NCBI GenBank assembly: GCA_034401135.1
Contig: JAWZSP010000001.1
Span: 248,001-312,000, forward strand
Direction: 5' to 3'
DNA from: Volutella citrinella
Taxonomy: Eukaryota; Ascomycota; Sordariomycetes; Hypocreales; Nectriaceae
Length of the DNA stretch: 64,000 bases
Shown here: one piece after another, positions 54,194 through 64,000 of the stretch
Numbering within the stretch: position 1 is the stretch's first letter
Layout of the letters: each line of letters begins with the position of its first letter
Translations under genes and position numbers: made by a program
Notes under the pieces: generated by a model
The model's input: the letters and a program-made list of their open reading frames with translations, nothing else
What the model was told of the DNA's origin: nothing
The model's database searches: none

Positions 54194-57100
54194 ATGGGAG
54201 GAGGCGGCTCAGAGCGGGCCGCAGAGCCAAAGGCCCGGTCCACTGTGTGTGAATCGACGAAAGAGTGTCAAGAATCGTTCCAACAATGCCTTCATCTTGC
54301 GTCATTTGTCCACCCGCGGGAGTTTTCGCAGGTTGAGGACCAGATCGCGAGGTTCTCCACCTGGTTCTTCAGCATTGGCGTCTTTGCATTTGGGCGTGCA
54401 TCTATTGACCATCGCCTGAGGCATGCCCCAGAGGTCCAGACCGTTGTGGTCGCATTGCTTGACTCTTTGAACTATAGGATCCGCACCTGTACGTTATGCA
54501 ACACGGCGACGCCCAAGGCGATTCATACATCCACTCTGAGCCTCTGGCTAACTATCCGCAGGTTCTGATGTTCTCCAGGATTTTAAGGAGACGAACGGTT
54601 CCGACCATAAGCAGGTCTTAGCACAATGCCTGCTGGACATAGGTTCTGAGATTAGCCGACTCAACAAAATATCCAACACCATTCGAAGAGCCGGACAGGA
54701 AGCTCAAATTTTCGAAGCCAGCGGCTTTGCGATCAAAAGCGATGATGGGGATGACGTCGAGCCCAAATTACAAGCACATTTCGAGCGATGCGTTCGGGAT
54801 CGATTCCCCAACATTAGTCACACCCTCCTCGAGCGCTTGGCCCGTACGATGCTGCTTAGAAGAAAACAGATTTTGTATCGTAGACATCGAAATGGGTGGT
54901 TGACCACTACCACCACCCAGCTGGATTCCAGAGAGATACAGACAACAGGGAACCCCTCCGAGGCTACGGGTTCGGTTCAAGAAAAAGCAAGATCCGACAA
55001 CACACCTGCAGAGGTTGCGACTCCAAATGCCCCTTCTCATATTCAAAGCGCAACGACGCTGGCGCCGGAAAGGTCCAAGGCGGCTCCTTCAACTGCATCC
55101 ACTGTTTCCGTCAGCAAAACTGTGGCCTTGGAGAATGCTGGTGAGCTTGTTTTCCCTCCTGCACCAGCGGTTGCTTTAAAACGCAAATTTGAAGCCATGA
55201 AGGAAAAGATAAAGTCCTTCTATCGCAACGAGGTTGCCCGAGGCCGAATTCGTCCAAGTGAAGAATTGTTCAGGGTGCAACACGCACTTGATGTCGCCCT
55301 TAAAGTGATTGGGGAAGTGATTTGCCCATATTGTTTGTCCCCTGTCCCTGCTATTGTCATTTCTGACAAAGACAAGTGGCAGTAAGTATGGTCATAATGC
55401 GAAATGCAACGGCATATCAACTGACGCGCGGCAGGCATCACGTCATGAGTGATTCGGATCCGTACTTGTGCCTGTTCGACAACTGTGACAAAGCCGAGTC
55501 TTTATATAGCCATGCAGAAGACTGGCTCATCCATATGGGACATCATGCCACATTCTGGCGATGCTCATCACATAACGAACCAACATCGTTTTCTACTCGT
55601 GAATCATTCATTTCTCACCTTCGAATATCGCATCAATCCAATCTCAGCGAGCCCAAGATAAGGGCCCTAGCTAAACAATGCAGCCGAACAAGTCCGCAAT
55701 TATTCACCCGCTGTCCCCTCTGTCGGGTGGAAGACTCTGAAATAAATGGGCAGTTGTCAGATCACATAGCTGGACATTTGAGAGGCTTAGCTCTCATGTC
55801 TCTCCCAAGCTTTCAAAATATGAAGACGAGAATCTATGATCCATCGAAAATGGCGACCCCAGAGCAGAAGTACACTTGATCACATCGTGGCTGGAGGGAG
55901 CCCAGCCGACCTCGCAACCGACGCCTTCTGGTTTAAAACTCGCTCATCAGAAACCAAATCCGACATTTCCAGACAATACTTCATTCCTAGGGACAGCGCA
56001 TTCGGAGCTAGACTCAACCCATCCTGAGTCATCGGTTAGTTGTCAAGATATAGCGGGGTCGCAGGGAATTGGCAAGGAAGAAATGGATAAGGAGAAGCGC
56101 TTGGAGCCTGGAAAAGGTTTGAAGATAGACTATCCGAAACTCCGCATGCCAACACGAGACGACCAGCCAAAGAATGTTACTTTCCGTTGTGTTTGCGGTA
56201 CTGAGGAACTTATGAGAACCTGAAGGAGATTGCAGGAGTCCAGGTAGTGTGTGAGGCTTGTGGTGCGCAACAACACGCGGTGTGCGTGGGGATCACCTCG
56301 GAAATGAAGATTCCTGACCAATATTGGTGCGAGAAGTGTCGTCCAGAAGAACACAGAGATCTTCTGAGAGGCATGGAGCTGGGCGAAAAGCCCTGGGAGG
56401 TGTGGCAGGCGAGTGTCGAGTACTTGCGCGGAGCAAAAGAACATATTCCAGCCGGCGCCTCGTGCCAATACCGACGGAGGGTAAGAGACCAGGTCGAAAT
56501 GTTTTGCTTTCCAAAAGGCGGAGCATTTATTCGAATGCAATTAACCCAGCTGCTCAGACATCTTCTTGGACAAGCGATCCTGGAGAAAGCACATTGGCCG
56601 CCAACACAGCGACTGGATTCAAACCACGGGTTTCGATGGACAAGAAACACGGCGGATCAGACTCCGGTTCAAATGCCCTTTCGCTGCTCACGCGCTGGCG
56701 ACTGAGTCAAATCCAGACAGAGACTGCAGGCTTATGACATTAAAGGGTTATGGCCCATTAAAGTAAGTGAGAACTAGTTGAAAGAAATTTTGAGGGCAAC
56801 CCACTAAAGGACTAATAGCGAGCACATTGGCAGAGTTCACGGGCTAAAGCAATGGTGCCTTCGATGCAAGACAAATTTTCGAGAGGCTAATAACTCGCGT
56901 CAGCAAATGAGAAGAGACGCCTACCACACATCCAGCTGTGTTGAAAGGCCATGGGGGCCTTTTGAAACAGAGCAGAGGGCGCAACAGAACCTAATGAGCC
57001 AGGAGCAATATTCTCGGTGGAAGGACTGGGAGGAAATCGACCTTGTCCGATTTGACGGGGAGCAAGCCCTGGTCTATAATTGGAGAAAGATCTACAAGAG

Positions 57101-57517
57101 TATTTTTTGGGACACTGTTGAGTGGCCCAGCCCCTTTGTACGTTTCTCAACTCTTGAGGCTCTTAACTCGCAGCGACGCGTGTAAAGCGTGACACAAACC
57201 TAACTAACTTTGCGAATCAGTCTGATGAGACACATAGATCTCAGGGACTCCGACCCGACTTTACAAATGTCGAAGAAACGGAAACGGGCTTCTCCTTGCG
57301 GCCTTGGCCGTATTCTTACCAAGAAGAATTTCACCGTGTCCAGCATTTTCCACAACAAAATGTAATATCTCAGTTTGAAGCCACAGATGGGCCGGGGTCC
57401 CTTGACGCTTCTGTTATACGAGATGAGCGCCCACGACTCGAAGGTTCAGGCTCGGAGTGGGGTTTACCCTCGAACGACTTGGAGGACTGGAATAAAGCAC
57501 CACACTGGACAAGTTAA
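54194..57517 (+). CDS. C2H2/PHD-type zinc-finger protein, frames interrupted
   Basis: The first three exons are sound: 54194-54488, 54562-55382 and 55435-55879 give a helical N-terminus, a Ser/Thr linker and a degenerate C2H2 block (PYLCLFDNC, CPLC, HIAGHLRGLALMSLP) well known in large fungal proteins. Beyond 55.88 kb the coding sense continues in other frames. A PHD-like finger spans 56189-56340 (FRCVCG, then VVCEACGAQQHAVCV, WCEKC) but changes frame near 56206. A second zinc-binding block (KCPFAAHAL ... HIGRVHGLKQWCLRCKTNF) follows at 56.66-56.9 kb with good introns at 56762 and 57138, ending at 57517. Either two genes lie here or one gene carries at least two frameshifts. Function unknown; such proteins often neighbour NLR-like genes. 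Confidence 0.55.
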
Positions 57518-59619
57518 TTACAATGATCTCAAGGCTGGCGCTCCTGTGGAATGAGGCACAGAATTGGTGGGCATCATGTTGAAAAGTCAGGCTGCTCTTC
57601 ACTCCATCCAGCACACAAGATTCAAGCCAATTGAGGATGTGCTAAAATCCCATTTATCATTTCTATTCGTAAAGACACAGGGTCTTTATAGGTTGCCAAA
57701 TTGAGTATGCAACGTTGGTGCTGTGAGGAAGAGTCCTCGTGCTGTATGAATCCAATTCTCTTCGCTAAGTCGATGTGGGTACGAGTGAGGGACATGAGGC
57801 CCCGTTCCTGGCTAGCGGAATCCGAAGAATGCTTTTCATTGGTCCCTCCATCCAATCACCCCCACCTCTCCCTGTCTCAGATTTGCTCCCGAGTCTCAGA
57901 TCGACAATCGAAACAGGGTTCAAAATTCGGGGTACAGACGGACTCAGCAATGCAACCATTCGTTTTCACTTCAATCAGCAACTCCTCCAGTAGTTCCCAA
58001 AGGCGGGAAACTGACCACTAAGGATGACTTACCCCCAAGCTCACGAGATCCACAACGAGGCAAACCCACAGTGCTCTTTTTTCGGTGCACATCCGCAGAT
58101 TGTCAAGTATTCCTGGCCTTACCCTAGACTTGACAGATCATCTTCGTTGATCAGTGCCTTTTTGCTCACTGCTCTCTGCCCCAGCTGGCTGGAGGGCTCC
58201 GACAGGGGATAGATCAGCACTGCCAAGGATAATTTCCTGATTTTGCAGCCGCCAAAATAGAGCGGCAGACGCCTCCCAGGCCGGCCCCCTCTGACGCGTC
58301 TCTAGCGTCTGAGCCTCGTCGTCATCAGCGCTAATGGACCCTCACTCCAGCATTGTTTGCGCAGTTCAGCCGCAAAAACAAACACGTCCAAGCTTGATAC
58401 AGCTAGCAAGGTAATTTCCCCCTACGCCACGGCAGAGTGCTCCCTTATCAAGGACTTCAAGGCAGAACGGTAGCTGGGCACCGTGAAGCCCGGCGCTTGG
58501 CTCCAGTGATGACGACAACGAATCAGATGCCGATGCTCTGGTTGCTCAAACCCGTTATCGGGGGGAGATAGCACGGAGGCGTTCTTCCGTCGGGTAACGG
58601 AGGGTGGACCCTTGAGCCTTGCCAGGACTAGGCTGTCCTCTGCATGCAGTTGGATCACATCTCTCCGTGACGGATGTCTGCTCACATCCATCCCGTTCCG
58701 TCCGTTGCGTGGTGTCGCGCCACCGAGGAATATTTTGTGCACTTATGCAGGTCCCAGAAGGAGCCACGTTGTTAGGTGAACTTGGAGAGCGCGGTGCACA
58801 CCCTCTCAGTTGTGCAAGCCCAGCCTTATGGGCTAATTTCCCGATCTGCAGGTCCCCACGCCCTCAAGAACCCCAAGTGCCATGCCTTATCAGTGGGCGG
58901 TGATCGAAATATCGCCCCAAGAGACCCAAGATCACCTCTTTTTTCCACAATGCTCCAGCCTCAGAGTTGCTTAGTGCGTCGCCCTCCCGTTCTGAAGTTG
59001 AATCTTGCCGCTTGGTTCCACACCCCGCCTCTTGCGCCTTTCCCTTGCACTCTTTGTCACACCCAGCTATCCGTATTCCAGGCTGATTTGCAGTTTCTTC
59101 ACTATTCCCTTAGCTGTGCTTGTTTTCTCAATTTCCCATCTGCGGGCGCAGCGCCACCTCGTACAGCTGAGATCGGCGACAACGCCATGGCAGACCACTG
59201 CAGACTTTTGGTGATCTAGACTTAGCCCAGCAGCGCCACTAAGCGCTGGGCGGCCGCCTCCACGGCCTAACGGCACCGCACACGTTGGACGCCCCACGGG
59301 AGTGGATGTGCTAAACTGCTAGGACGGGAGGCTAATTGATCGACTGGAGGCGGCGACACCAAAATGGAAAGTCTGCCCCTGTATCATACAGCACGCCTTT
59401 GACGCTATTGAAAATGACAAAGCAGATCAATCAAGACGTCAATCATTTTGTAGGCAACGGTTGACGGAAGGTGGGCGGGTAGACGAGGAAAAAGGAGTCA
59501 TATAGAAAGAGAAGAAATCCGCTGCTGCTTGTCCTGCGGTTCTTGTTCCTCATCCACACTCGTTTGTTGACCCCTAGTCTTTCGTTTGACACTTGCATTT
59601 TTGCTGTTTATCTGCCATC
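57518..59619. other. intergenic, 2.1 kb, no supportable gene
   Basis: The 3' end of the zinc-finger gene and the long promoter of the adhesin. A CATATAGAAA TATA-like element lies at about 59500, some 120 bases before the adhesin start. Frames within are short and featureless. Confidence 0.5.
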
Positions 59620-61365
59620 ATGAGACAGTCCACCCTCCTTCTGCTCATCGGAGCCGCCGTGCCCTCTCTGGGTGCTGCTGTTGGCAAGAAGCCTTGCAAG
59701 CCCCAGCCGCAAACCACCAACACTGAGACTCTTGGTGCCACTACCACCGGCATCGCCACGACTGCCACCGAGTCTGTGAGCCTGTCCGTGACTCTGTCAG
59801 AGACTTCAACCATTGTTGTTGATACCACAGCCACCGGCACTGAGACGGCCACTGGCACCGAGACTGCTACCGGCACTGAGACTGCTACCGGTACCGAGAC
59901 TGCTACTGGCACCGAGACTGCCACTGGCACAGAGACTGCTACCGGCACCGAGACTGAGACCGCCACTGGTACCGAGACTGCTACCGGCACCGAGACTGCC
60001 ACTGGCACCGAGACTGCTACCGGTACCGAGACTGCTACTGGCACTGAGACCGAGACTGCTACCGGCACCGAGACTGCCACTGGCACCGAGACTGCTACCG
60101 GTACCGAGACTGCTACTGGCACTGAGACCGCCACTGGTACTGAGACTGCTACCGAGACCGCCACTGGCACCGAGACTGGCACTGCTACTGAGACCGCCAC
60201 GGAGACTGCCACTGAGACGACTGGCACCGAGACTGCTACTGAAACTGCCACTGAGACTGCCACCGAGAGCACAACTGCTACCGAGGAGGCCACTACCACT
60301 GAGGCTACCACCACGGAGGAGGCTACCACCACTGGTGCTACCACCGAAGCCACCACGACAGAGGAGGCTACCACGACTGAGGCTACTACTGAGGCTACCA
60401 CCACTGGTGCTACCACCGAAGCCACCACGACAGAGGAGGCTACCACGACTGAGGCTACTACTGAGGCTACCACCACTGAGGAGGCTACCACCACCGAAGC
60501 TACCACCACCGAGGAGGCTACTACCACTGAGGCCACCACTACTGAGGCCCCTACTACCACCGAGGAGACCACTACTGAGGCCCCTACTACCACCGAGGAG
60601 ACCACCACTGAGGCACCCACCACCACCGAGGCCACCACCACCGAGGAGGCTACCACTACTGATGCCACTACCACTGAGGAGGCTACCACCACGACTGCTA
60701 TCCCCGAGCCTACCCCTGATGGTGCTTGCCCTGTCCTCCCCAACTGCGGTAGCAAGGACAAGCTTGACATCGACTACTACTACAACAAGCCTGCCTACGA
60801 GGGCTACGGTAGCGGTGCCCCCAAGCAGCCCAACTACTACCTGACCGAGGGTCTCAGCCCCATTGCCTCGTCCTTCACCGACCTCCTCTACTTCGAGGCT
60901 CAGCCCGGCTACCCCAGCGGATACCCTGCCACCTACCCCAACCCCAACATGCCCCAGCAGCCCTACTGGGTGGGATGGACCCGACAGGTCAACGGCGGCA
61001 TCACTGTCGACGCCAACGCCTTCACCCTCGTCTACTCTGGCTTCGTCCGTGCTGACACCACCGACACCTACGAGTTCTGCACCAGCGTTGATGAGAAGCT
61101 CGCCGTCTACTTCGGCCACCTCAACGCCTTTGACTGCAACGACCTGTCGGCTGACCCCACCGCCCAGCCCAAGAAGACCGTTGAGTGGACTGCCAGCGGC
61201 TGCTTCAGCGTCGCCCTCGAGGCCGGCAAGCACTACCCCATCCGTCTCGTCATGGGCAACGACGACGGCCCCTCGGCCCTCGACTTCAAGTGGGGTGTCG
61301 CCGGCGGTACCCAGTCTGGCGACTTCAGCTCCATTGCCTACCCCAAGACCTGCTGTGCCCTGTAA
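59620..61365 (+). CDS. GLEYA-domain cell-surface adhesin with Thr/Glu repeats, intronless
   Basis: 581 residues from a clean ATG. MRQSTLLLLIGAAVPSLGAA is a signal peptide. Residues about 70-210 are a repeat of the GTETAT type; residues about 215-365 are TTTEEATTTEA-type repeats, both rich in threonine for O-mannosylation. The C-terminal 200 residues form a GLEYA/PA14-like ligand-binding fold: YYLTEGLSP, YWVGWTRQVNGGITVDANAFTLVYSGFV, then YEFCTSVDEKLAVYFG, and HYPIRLVMGNDDGPSALDF, ending with a CC. Fungal GLEYA proteins bind surface sugars. No GPI tail is visible, so attachment to the wall may be by disulfides or sugar links. Codon bias is strong and the gene is probably highly expressed. Confidence 0.9.
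   Translation: MRQSTLLLLIGAAVPSLGAAVGKKPCKPQPQTTNTETLGATTTGIATTATESVSLSVTLSETSTIVVDTTATGTETATGTETATGTETATGTETATGTETATGTETATGTETETATGTETATGTETATGTETATGTETATGTETETATGTETATGTETATGTETATGTETATGTETATETATGTETGTATETATETATETTGTETATETATETATESTTATEEATTTEATTTEEATTTGATTEATTTEEATTTEATTEATTTGATTEATTTEEATTTEATTEATTTEEATTTEATTTEEATTTEATTTEAPTTTEETTTEAPTTTEETTTEAPTTTEATTTEEATTTDATTTEEATTTTAIPEPTPDGACPVLPNCGSKDKLDIDYYYNKPAYEGYGSGAPKQPNYYLTEGLSPIASSFTDLLYFEAQPGYPSGYPATYPNPNMPQQPYWVGWTRQVNGGITVDANAFTLVYSGFVRADTTDTYEFCTSVDEKLAVYFGHLNAFDCNDLSADPTAQPKKTVEWTASGCFSVALEAGKHYPIRLVMGNDDGPSALDFKWGVAGGTQSGDFSSIAYPKTCCAL
59836..60700 (+). repeat. coding tandem repeats of the adhesin stalk
   Basis: An 18-base unit encoding GTETAT is repeated about two dozen times with small truncations (59836-60240). 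It is followed by TTEEATTTEA-type units (60280-60700), including two near-identical blocks at about 60316-60400 and 60406-60480. Such arrays expand and contract by slippage and recombination. Confidence 0.85.
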
Positions 61366-62109
61366 AATACTTGAATTCTCTTCTTGGCTTACAGCTCTGG
61401 TGACAGCGTTCTGATCCTGGATTTGGACCCTTTTGCCGCCTTTTTCTTAGTGTATGGCTCGCGGAATGTCTTTCGTTGTTGAATAGACAAGCTGGAGGCT
61501 TCTGTGCTTCATGCGCAATATTTAGATCTATATATTCATGATTCAAGTAGACTTGCTAGAATACGTCCTCTCCTTGCAATGAACATGTTGAGCGTCTAAG
61601 TGGATTGGGCTGCCATCTTTTCTGCCGAGCGCCATGATTGTGTGTGTGAATAATGACTCCTGAACAAGACTAGGCACGCCCAAGTGCCTGGATCAAGGCC
61701 CAATCACAAGGCGCGAAAATCCCATTTTACGATCTGATTGGTGCTTGGTTAGCTGGTCCCCTGTATTCGTCCCGATCCTGATCGGGGCTGCGCCACGGCT
61801 GCGCTGCCAAAGCGCCCCAAAATCCAACGGCCATGCCAGTTTTGGGAGTGGCGGTGCAGATGGATTGGCCCCATCACTACCGATAGGGAGTTATGAATCG
61901 CCTCACAAAACAGGAGGAAGGACTTCGGTTGCTATCAATAGTTTCCAGTGGAGAGAGGGAAAGAAACGAACCATGCGCCTACTGAGGTGAGCAGTAAAGT
62001 TTTACTTATAAAATGTCTCAATGCCCAGCAGCTCTCTTTGCATTAGACATACCGCCAAAGGGCATCAAATCCCAGCGTCTACCACAAGCTATATTAACTA
62101 GTAGCGAAA
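61366..62109. other. intergenic, nothing recognised
   Basis: 3' flank of the adhesin and promoter of the next small gene. No supportable feature. Confidence 0.5.
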
Positions 62110-62644
62110 ATGCGCTTTTCTCTACTCTTGCTCCCTATTTCACTGGCCTTGGCCAGCCCTGCATCTCTCAAGCCACCATCTCGGCCTGATACCCTGCAGG
62201 TATGTTGATAACTGAAGTTTCACTTCCCGGCGCTGACCCCATCATCTCAAGGCTCGAAACGATGATGTCCCCCCTGAGAAGGGTACTCGAGTGATTCTGC
62301 ATCAGCAGATTACCGATACTCGCGATTGCAACAAAGACAACTGCAAATGGGAGCCGGTAACCGCCGTTGCCAAGTTTGGATCGATCGGAGATGGATCATA
62401 CAAGTTTGACAAAACCAACACCGTTACGAAGAACAAGGCTATTCAGTACTCTCACGAGTGTAACCCGCCCGATGGAACGCAAAACTCGTGCATTTGGATG
62501 GCCACCGAATATGTATCGTATAGCGTCGACGGCAAGGAGCTCCGGTCGCCTACGCTGCAGACGGACCCGACCAAAGGCAGGACATACTGTGTTGAAAACA
62601 CATGCCGCGAGTATGGTGCTCACTGGTTCGAGGACAGGCCCTAG
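62110..62644 (+). CDS. small secreted protein, 2 exons
   Basis: Exons 62110-62199 and 62252-62644 join in phase 0 and give 160 residues. MRFSLLLLPISLALA is a signal peptide. A short region up to about residue 38 with ARNDDVPPEKG may be a propeptide. The mature part has six cysteines (DC, NC, EC, SC, YC, TC) and a beta-rich, Asn/Thr/Lys-rich composition. I do not recognise the family; a secreted effector or antimicrobial role is possible but not shown. The gene sits tail-to-tail with the next gene (145 bases between stops). Confidence 0.75.
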
Positions 62645-62788
62645 GGTTAGAAGGGTTATGTCTCAAGTTATGGAAGATTTCAGTAAAATCTCAAGATTAT
62701 CACTCTGTCAATATGCTCCCAGGCTAGATGTTGATTACAATTCCGATACCAGTCTCGACAAGTTTCCTACCATGGCCCAGAACAGGAC

Positions 62789-64000
62789 CTACAACTTGGC
62801 CCACGCAGGGTCAAGAGGGTTGGTCCACTTAGTGCCTGCCTTATACACACCATATGCCTTGAGCAGCTTATCGCCTCGCTCCTTGATTCGATCCTGGTAT
62901 GCCTTCTCACTCGCAATCACGTTTCGGCTGTCCTGGTGCTGTTTCGCTGTCCTCTTCACGAGATACTTATCAACATGATCCGTGACATCTTCGAGATACT
63001 CTGGTGCGCGCAAAACAGTCAGTTGGGGTGTTTGGCAATAATATAACAATAGCTAACTTACTGTTGGTTTTAGCAATGACATCTTCTACTTCGTCGTAGA
63101 TGTATCGTCGCCACATATTTCCAAGGTTCAATCGCTCATAGGGGTTGTCGTTGAGATTGATATCAGGCTGATGAACACGTATTAGCTATGTTGCTCTCGA
63201 AAGAATCCATTGAAACTACGTAACATACCTGGGCATTGGCCAACTCGGTCTCGGCGTCATCACTACGATAATGTGTCAGTAAAGCAAGCTTGCGCGATGA
63301 GGGGAGCTCCCATCTACTTACAACCACTGGCCAAATCGTACAGCAGAGTCTTTGAAGATGGTTGAGATCCATGGGTTGGCCATCTAATTACGATGTTAGT
63401 TGTCCGCTCTTTCCAAAGATTAAGAAGATAGCCAGTGCATAGGCCACTTACGTATTGGCAAACAAAAATGGTCTGCTTGGTTTTGCAGATAGCCTCGTCT
63501 GCTGAAAGCTTGGTAGCATCTTGAAGCTTGTCCTTGTGCCCCTCGATTCCAGACTTGAGGTCAGCATCAAATTTGATGCGGCCAGGCAAGAACATCCTAT
63601 TTGGTGGAAAAAAGGTTAGCGCACTTGTTCAGATGTTTTGGAGAGGGCGAACGTACTTGGCTTTTCTGCTGTTGGTCTGGTTGTACAGCAGCTGCAACTC
63701 GCCTTTGAAGTATTGAGAGTTGGGAATGTTCTTGATCATGATGTCCATGACAGAGCCATCGATGGTCTTTCTCTTGTTGGAGTTGTTGATGACGTCTTCC
63801 CGCTGGATCTTCTTCTCGCCTAGCCAGAAACGAGCGTACTCGCAGAAGCCCCAGTCAGCAGGACTGTTGGGGTGCTTTTGCTTCCAAGCAGCTGAAGCTG
63901 GGCTCTTCCACTTCTTAGCGAATTCAGGCCGCTTTTCCAGGCTTTGAATAAAGTGCTTGTACGTTTGGAACTCGAGAATGTGCTCCGAGGCAAACCAGTT
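62789..64000 (-). CDS. 3' part of an unrecognised multi-exon protein (runs off the window)
   Basis: Seven exon pieces (64000-63657, 63596-63453, 63383-63322, 63262-63229, 63167-63062, 63000-62789, the last ending in the stop) keep frame across introns with good GT-AG signals. About 300 residues are visible. They are rich in Lys, Asp and Asn, with ASEHILEFQTYKHFI, DWGFCEYARFWLGEKKI and a long amphipathic C-terminus (DVTDHVDKYLVKRT). The EHILEFQT element recalls the C-terminal part of large killer-toxin-like GH18 chitinases, but this is a weak memory match. No transmembrane segment is seen. The N-terminus, which would identify it, lies beyond 64000. Confidence 0.65.

Noticed and set aside
59574..61233. 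Two long antisense frames (398 and 475 codons) over the adhesin
   Set aside because: They are translations of the Thr/Glu repeat on the opposite strand and contain only simple VAVSVP- or GSSLGAS-type repeats.
1..64000. CRISPR arrays, bacterial operons or ribosome binding sites
   Set aside because: Intron-rich fungal genes throughout; no repeat-spacer array or Shine-Dalgarno-linked gene strings were seen.

Overview
This window is nuclear DNA from a filamentous ascomycete, most likely a Sordariomycete (class inferred; species not determined). The basis is short GT-AG introns of about 42-91 bp with CTAAC/CTGAC-type branch points, fungal Zn2Cys6 regulators, hydrophobin-like proteins, a PTH11-type receptor, a GLEYA adhesin, a CYP with its own reductase, and no operons. 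Exon structures were built by hand from splice signals, frame continuity and family resemblance; no search or alignment was run.

Layout. 1-2.8 kb: no gene. 2.8-5.0 kb: two divergent hydrophobin-like genes. 5.8-9.1 kb: a PTH11-like seven-helix receptor, then a convergent Zn2Cys6 regulator. 9.7-15.7 kb: a secreted PAF-acetylhydrolase-like enzyme, a catalase and a GMC flavin oxidoreductase, the last two divergent. 15.9-19.7 kb: a Gfo/Idh/MocA dehydrogenase and a phosphate-type MFS carrier. 20.1-22.8 kb: a seven-exon gene ending in a nucleoside phosphorylase domain of the kind found in fungal immune-like proteins. 23.0-24.9 kb: a second Zn2Cys6 regulator. 25.4-29.9 kb: a P450 reductase carrying a one-base frameshift, divergent from a cytochrome P450. 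30.4-31.5 kb: a sugar transporter broken by an in-place inversion and an internal deletion. 32.4 kb: a MITE-like inverted-repeat element. 33.1 kb: a small secreted cysteine-containing protein.

35.6-47.7 kb is a compact oxidative cluster: alpha/beta hydrolase, Baeyer-Villiger-type flavin monooxygenase, FAD monooxygenase with a long membrane-spanning C-terminus, zinc-free MDR reductase, Zn2Cys6 regulator and SDR. No polyketide synthase, NRPS or canonical terpene synthase lies inside the window, so it is either a detoxification/catabolic cluster or the tailoring part of a larger one.

48.7-57.5 kb is lineage-specific in character: a glycoprotein with a GPI-like tail, a small membrane protein, a 996-residue protein with a degenerate kinase-like region and a C-terminal subtilase, and a divergent C2H2/PHD-type zinc-finger gene with broken frames. 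With the phosphorylase gene at 20 kb these look like allorecognition or immune-type genes (inference). 59.6-64 kb: a GLEYA adhesin with long Thr/Glu repeats, a small secreted protein, and the 3' part of a multi-exon gene leaving the window.
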